Below the pieces are notes generated by a model, which saw nothing but the letters and a program-made list of their open reading frames with translations, had not been told where the DNA came from and did not search any database. Of a stretch of DNA of 64,000 nt, positions 61,286 through 64,000 are shown one piece after another. The stretch lies in the NCBI RefSeq assembly GCF_026212465.1, contig NC_080057.1:23970147-24034146 (forward strand), written 5' to 3'. The position numbers and the translations under genes were made by a program. This DNA is from Amaranthus tricolor. Taxonomy: Eukaryota > Streptophyta > Magnoliopsida > Caryophyllales > Amaranthaceae. Positions within the stretch are counted from its first letter, which is position 1; each line of letters begins with the position of its first letter.

Positions 61286-64000
61286 ACTATTGCTTTTCTT
61301 GGGAGCGCTAATATACGAGTTCAATTCAATCGAATAAGTTTAGCTTTTTAGCCTTAAATACTTAATCTCATTTAAAAAATTAAATTTTAATAATTTCAGT
61401 TAAAGCAAGTACCATATTTTCCATGTAACAATTTGAGTTTGATTCTCGTTTATCCTTTCCCTACTTCAGTCTACTTTATATTCCAATAAAAAAATTTATT
61501 CTCTTATGTCTAATATGTGTAGGGAACCTAGGAGTGTTGCAATAGGAGGGTCGCCCATTTCATGTTGGATGTTGAGATGTGACTCTGAAACTCACTCAAC
61601 CAAGCAGCAGTAATATTTGATTAGTGCCCACTCCCTGCAGCACCCTTATAGGGTGCCAACATCAACATGGACCCCTTTTTGCTACCTACAACCCACTATT
61701 TCTACTCTACTCCTCCCATGACTAGAATTGTGCCAATTAATCGAAAACATCGATTCGAAATTTTTTGTATATAAAAATAATATTTGATTGTTAAAAGAAT
61801 CAGAATTTAATTTATGTGATTTGAAATATCCTGGAGTATTTGAAAATCCGTTCAGACTTTTAAATATACACATATTTTTTCGTCTAGATTTATTGAACGC
61901 TTGGGCATGTTGATTTTAAATCTAGTCATTTTTCATCTGATTTTATTTTGAGTTAGATTTTTGGCTCTATTTGTTTCCGGTTTTGATAGATTTGAGCCGA
62001 CCCAACAAACTAGTCAAAACATTTAAAAAGAAAATTTCTTATTAGTTAAGTATTTTCAAAAAATAAAAATATCTTCTTTGTCTTTATTAATAAGATTAAT
62101 ATTTCGCTTTCAAGGCTTTCACACAGCACATAAACTCAAAACATAAGACATGATAAATTAGATATATATTGTGTGTCCCAACCAAAAATAATGATATGAA
62201 ACTGAAAATTTTGACAAACATGAGAATGGACCAAAACATCAAATCTGAATTACAATTGAATTTGACCTATTTTATCAATTTCTTTTTGAATTATGGGTCA
62301 AAATTTTATATTATAACCTCCCTTAGGATAGGATTTCATATCATTTAGGGTCAAATTTAAACTTGTCAATTTTACATTATGCGTTCCACTCATTTGATTA
62401 CTACTTATAATTTTTCTGTTTGGTTGAATTTATCTTATTAATATGGCCAAAATTATATTTTTGTTTAATAACTTCATATTATTTTTTTTAATTTTATCCA
62501 CATATTTAACCTTAATTTCCATACATTTGTTTATTGTCTTACTATTTTGCCCTAAACTTTGGAAAGCGTAATTAGCCATATGCTCTTGTCAACCAAAGCA
62601 CGTGAAGATAGTAGTCTTGGGTAAGGCATGTTGAGTGCTTAGGACATGATAGTTTACTATTTATATTATAGTTCACATAAATTTGTTTTTTTGACTTTTT
62701 TATGAGAATTTTTTCGATGCATATGGTTAATAGTATTAATTGGTGGTATGATAATAAGAATAATTTTTCGTGTAAATTTTTATGATATGTATAAAGTTAT
62801 TTCCATGGAAATAAAACTTTGATCATAAAAAAGTTTTTTCTTCATAATTTTTCATTACCACCTAATACCATATGTCCAAATGATAATACATTAAAATTAA
62901 TTTTGTGAAGAAAATGAGATTGTTGAAGGAGAATATGCATGGCTATTAAATTTGTCAATATATATTTCTACTAAAATTAATACTAACTTTTCATTACCAT
63001 TCTTATTATTTAGTAACGATTACCAAACGAATCCTTAAAGTAAATGTGGCAAATGCTAAGTGACGATGAGAGTAAGTGTTAATGAAGTTGTATAAAAGGT
63101 AGGAATCCAAGAAAACCCTTTTGATTTATAAGGGAGGAAAATATGATTAAAGATGGTATATAATCCTAATCCCTAAAAAGCAAAAAGGTTTAAACCTTCT
63201 CATTAAAAAAACGACCATCCTCATCATTTCCACATATATATTTGTCTTTCGACGTTGCATGAGAATGATGTCGATGATTCAGTTTCAAACAACTTATCAT
63301 ACAATTTCTTCTATTCTCATTATTATTACCTGATCGTTACGTAGAATTTGCCCCATTTAATAAAAAAGCTTACACATAAAATAATTAATTAGGGCCAACT
63401 CAATGGTACACAAAAGTATTTTATAGCATTATGTACAAAATCAGCGGGAAACAATTGCTATATGTATTTTTCGTGCGTACCAGTAGACTGGTAAAAGGAG
63501 AGGCTAGTAATAGCGGAAAGAAAATTCAGAATCTCACCTGAAAAAAAGATATGCACTTCAATTAAGATAAAACTTGATTCTGAACGATTATTACGTATTA
63601 GTTATAAGTATAAAAAAAAGGTCACAAATGTAGTCTACCACAAGCTTATGTTGCCACAACTGTAGCCTTACATGGACATAATTACATAAGTGTATGCTTT
63701 CAAGTCACCATTATCATGCTTAGCATTGCATGGACACAGTTAAATTTTATGCTTCAAAGTCACAATTACTTAATTATAAATTATAAGAAATTCTAATAGA
63801 TTATTAGTTTTATTACAAGTGTTCAAATAAAAGTTTAAATTGCCATACTTTTGCCATCTATTTTAGTTATCGCCACCTATTTTTGAGTGTTAAGAAATCA
63901 ACTCAACCAAAACTTAAATCGGTAGTTGAGGCCTAGGATTGGTTATATAGTACTCTAACATGCCCCTTCACACGAGAGCTCATTGGGCTAGAAGTGTGGA
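61286..64000. other. Gene-free right end of the window with repeat relics
   Basis: No gene is recognised on either strand. Around 62730-63030, paired words such as GGTGGTATGATAATAAGAA and the inverted TTACCACCTAATACCATATG suggest a self-complementary MITE-like relic ending near TAGTAACGATTACCAAACGA. The last 100 bases (TACTCTAACATGCCCCTTCA with GAGAGCTCATTGGGCTAGAA) look like the start of a common plant dispersed repeat cut by the window edge. Confidence 0.35.

Overview
This window is nuclear DNA from a flowering plant, almost certainly a eudicot. Its genes have many exons, GT-AG introns and AT-rich spacers, and it is full of small transposons. The gene families (ARF with a miR160 site, TKI1, LOG, CDC48) are plant families. 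Recurring small repeats with GTGAGAC/GTCTC-type ends make me think of Caryophyllales (Amaranthaceae-like), but that is an inference from memory, not something the window proves.

Layout. At 827-3241 (+) is the 3' half of a tRNA (guanine-N7)-methyltransferase gene; its first exons are not resolved and probably lie left of the window. At 6031-12898 (+) is a complete 13-exon gene for a TKI1-like SANT-domain protein (TSL-kinase interacting protein 1), 799 codons with all splice phases consistent, including one GC-AG intron inside the SANT domain. At 14322-21181 (+) is a CDC48/p97 AAA-ATPase copy that keeps its introns but carries two stops, several indels and loss of part of the D1 domain, so it is a duplicated pseudogene. 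From 21.2 to 34.3 kb there is no gene: a 21-24 bp minisatellite, a candidate Helitron (24909-27350), MITEs and AT-rich filler. At 34337-37451 (-) is a complete clade-C auxin response factor (ARF10/ARF16 type, 694 aa), with a miR160 target site, a tiny last exon and a 5'UTR intron. From 38.5 to 52 kb is repeat territory: an L1-like insertion inside a minisatellite, a Helitron-like 3' end, Stowaway and hAT elements, a decayed Ty1/copia element with one LTR, another LTR-like block and an L1 3' end. At 52198-58676 (-) is a complete 7-exon LONELY GUY (LOG) cytokinin-activating enzyme gene (218 aa) whose introns host several MITEs. From 58.7 kb to the end there is no gene; the notable item is a heavily decayed tandem repeat of about 47 bp at 60.49-61.28 kb.

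The genes are independent plant genes, not an operon or gene cluster. ARF (auxin transcriptional response) and LOG (cytokinin activation) are both hormone genes, but nothing in the sequence links them. I found no convincing previously undescribed protein system. The most unusual signals are the decayed 47-bp array, the two minisatellites in repeat-rich settings, the 341-codon open front half of the CDC48 pseudogene, and several transposons with readable target-site duplications. All exon coordinates were read by eye from splice consensus plus remembered family conservation; no alignment was run.
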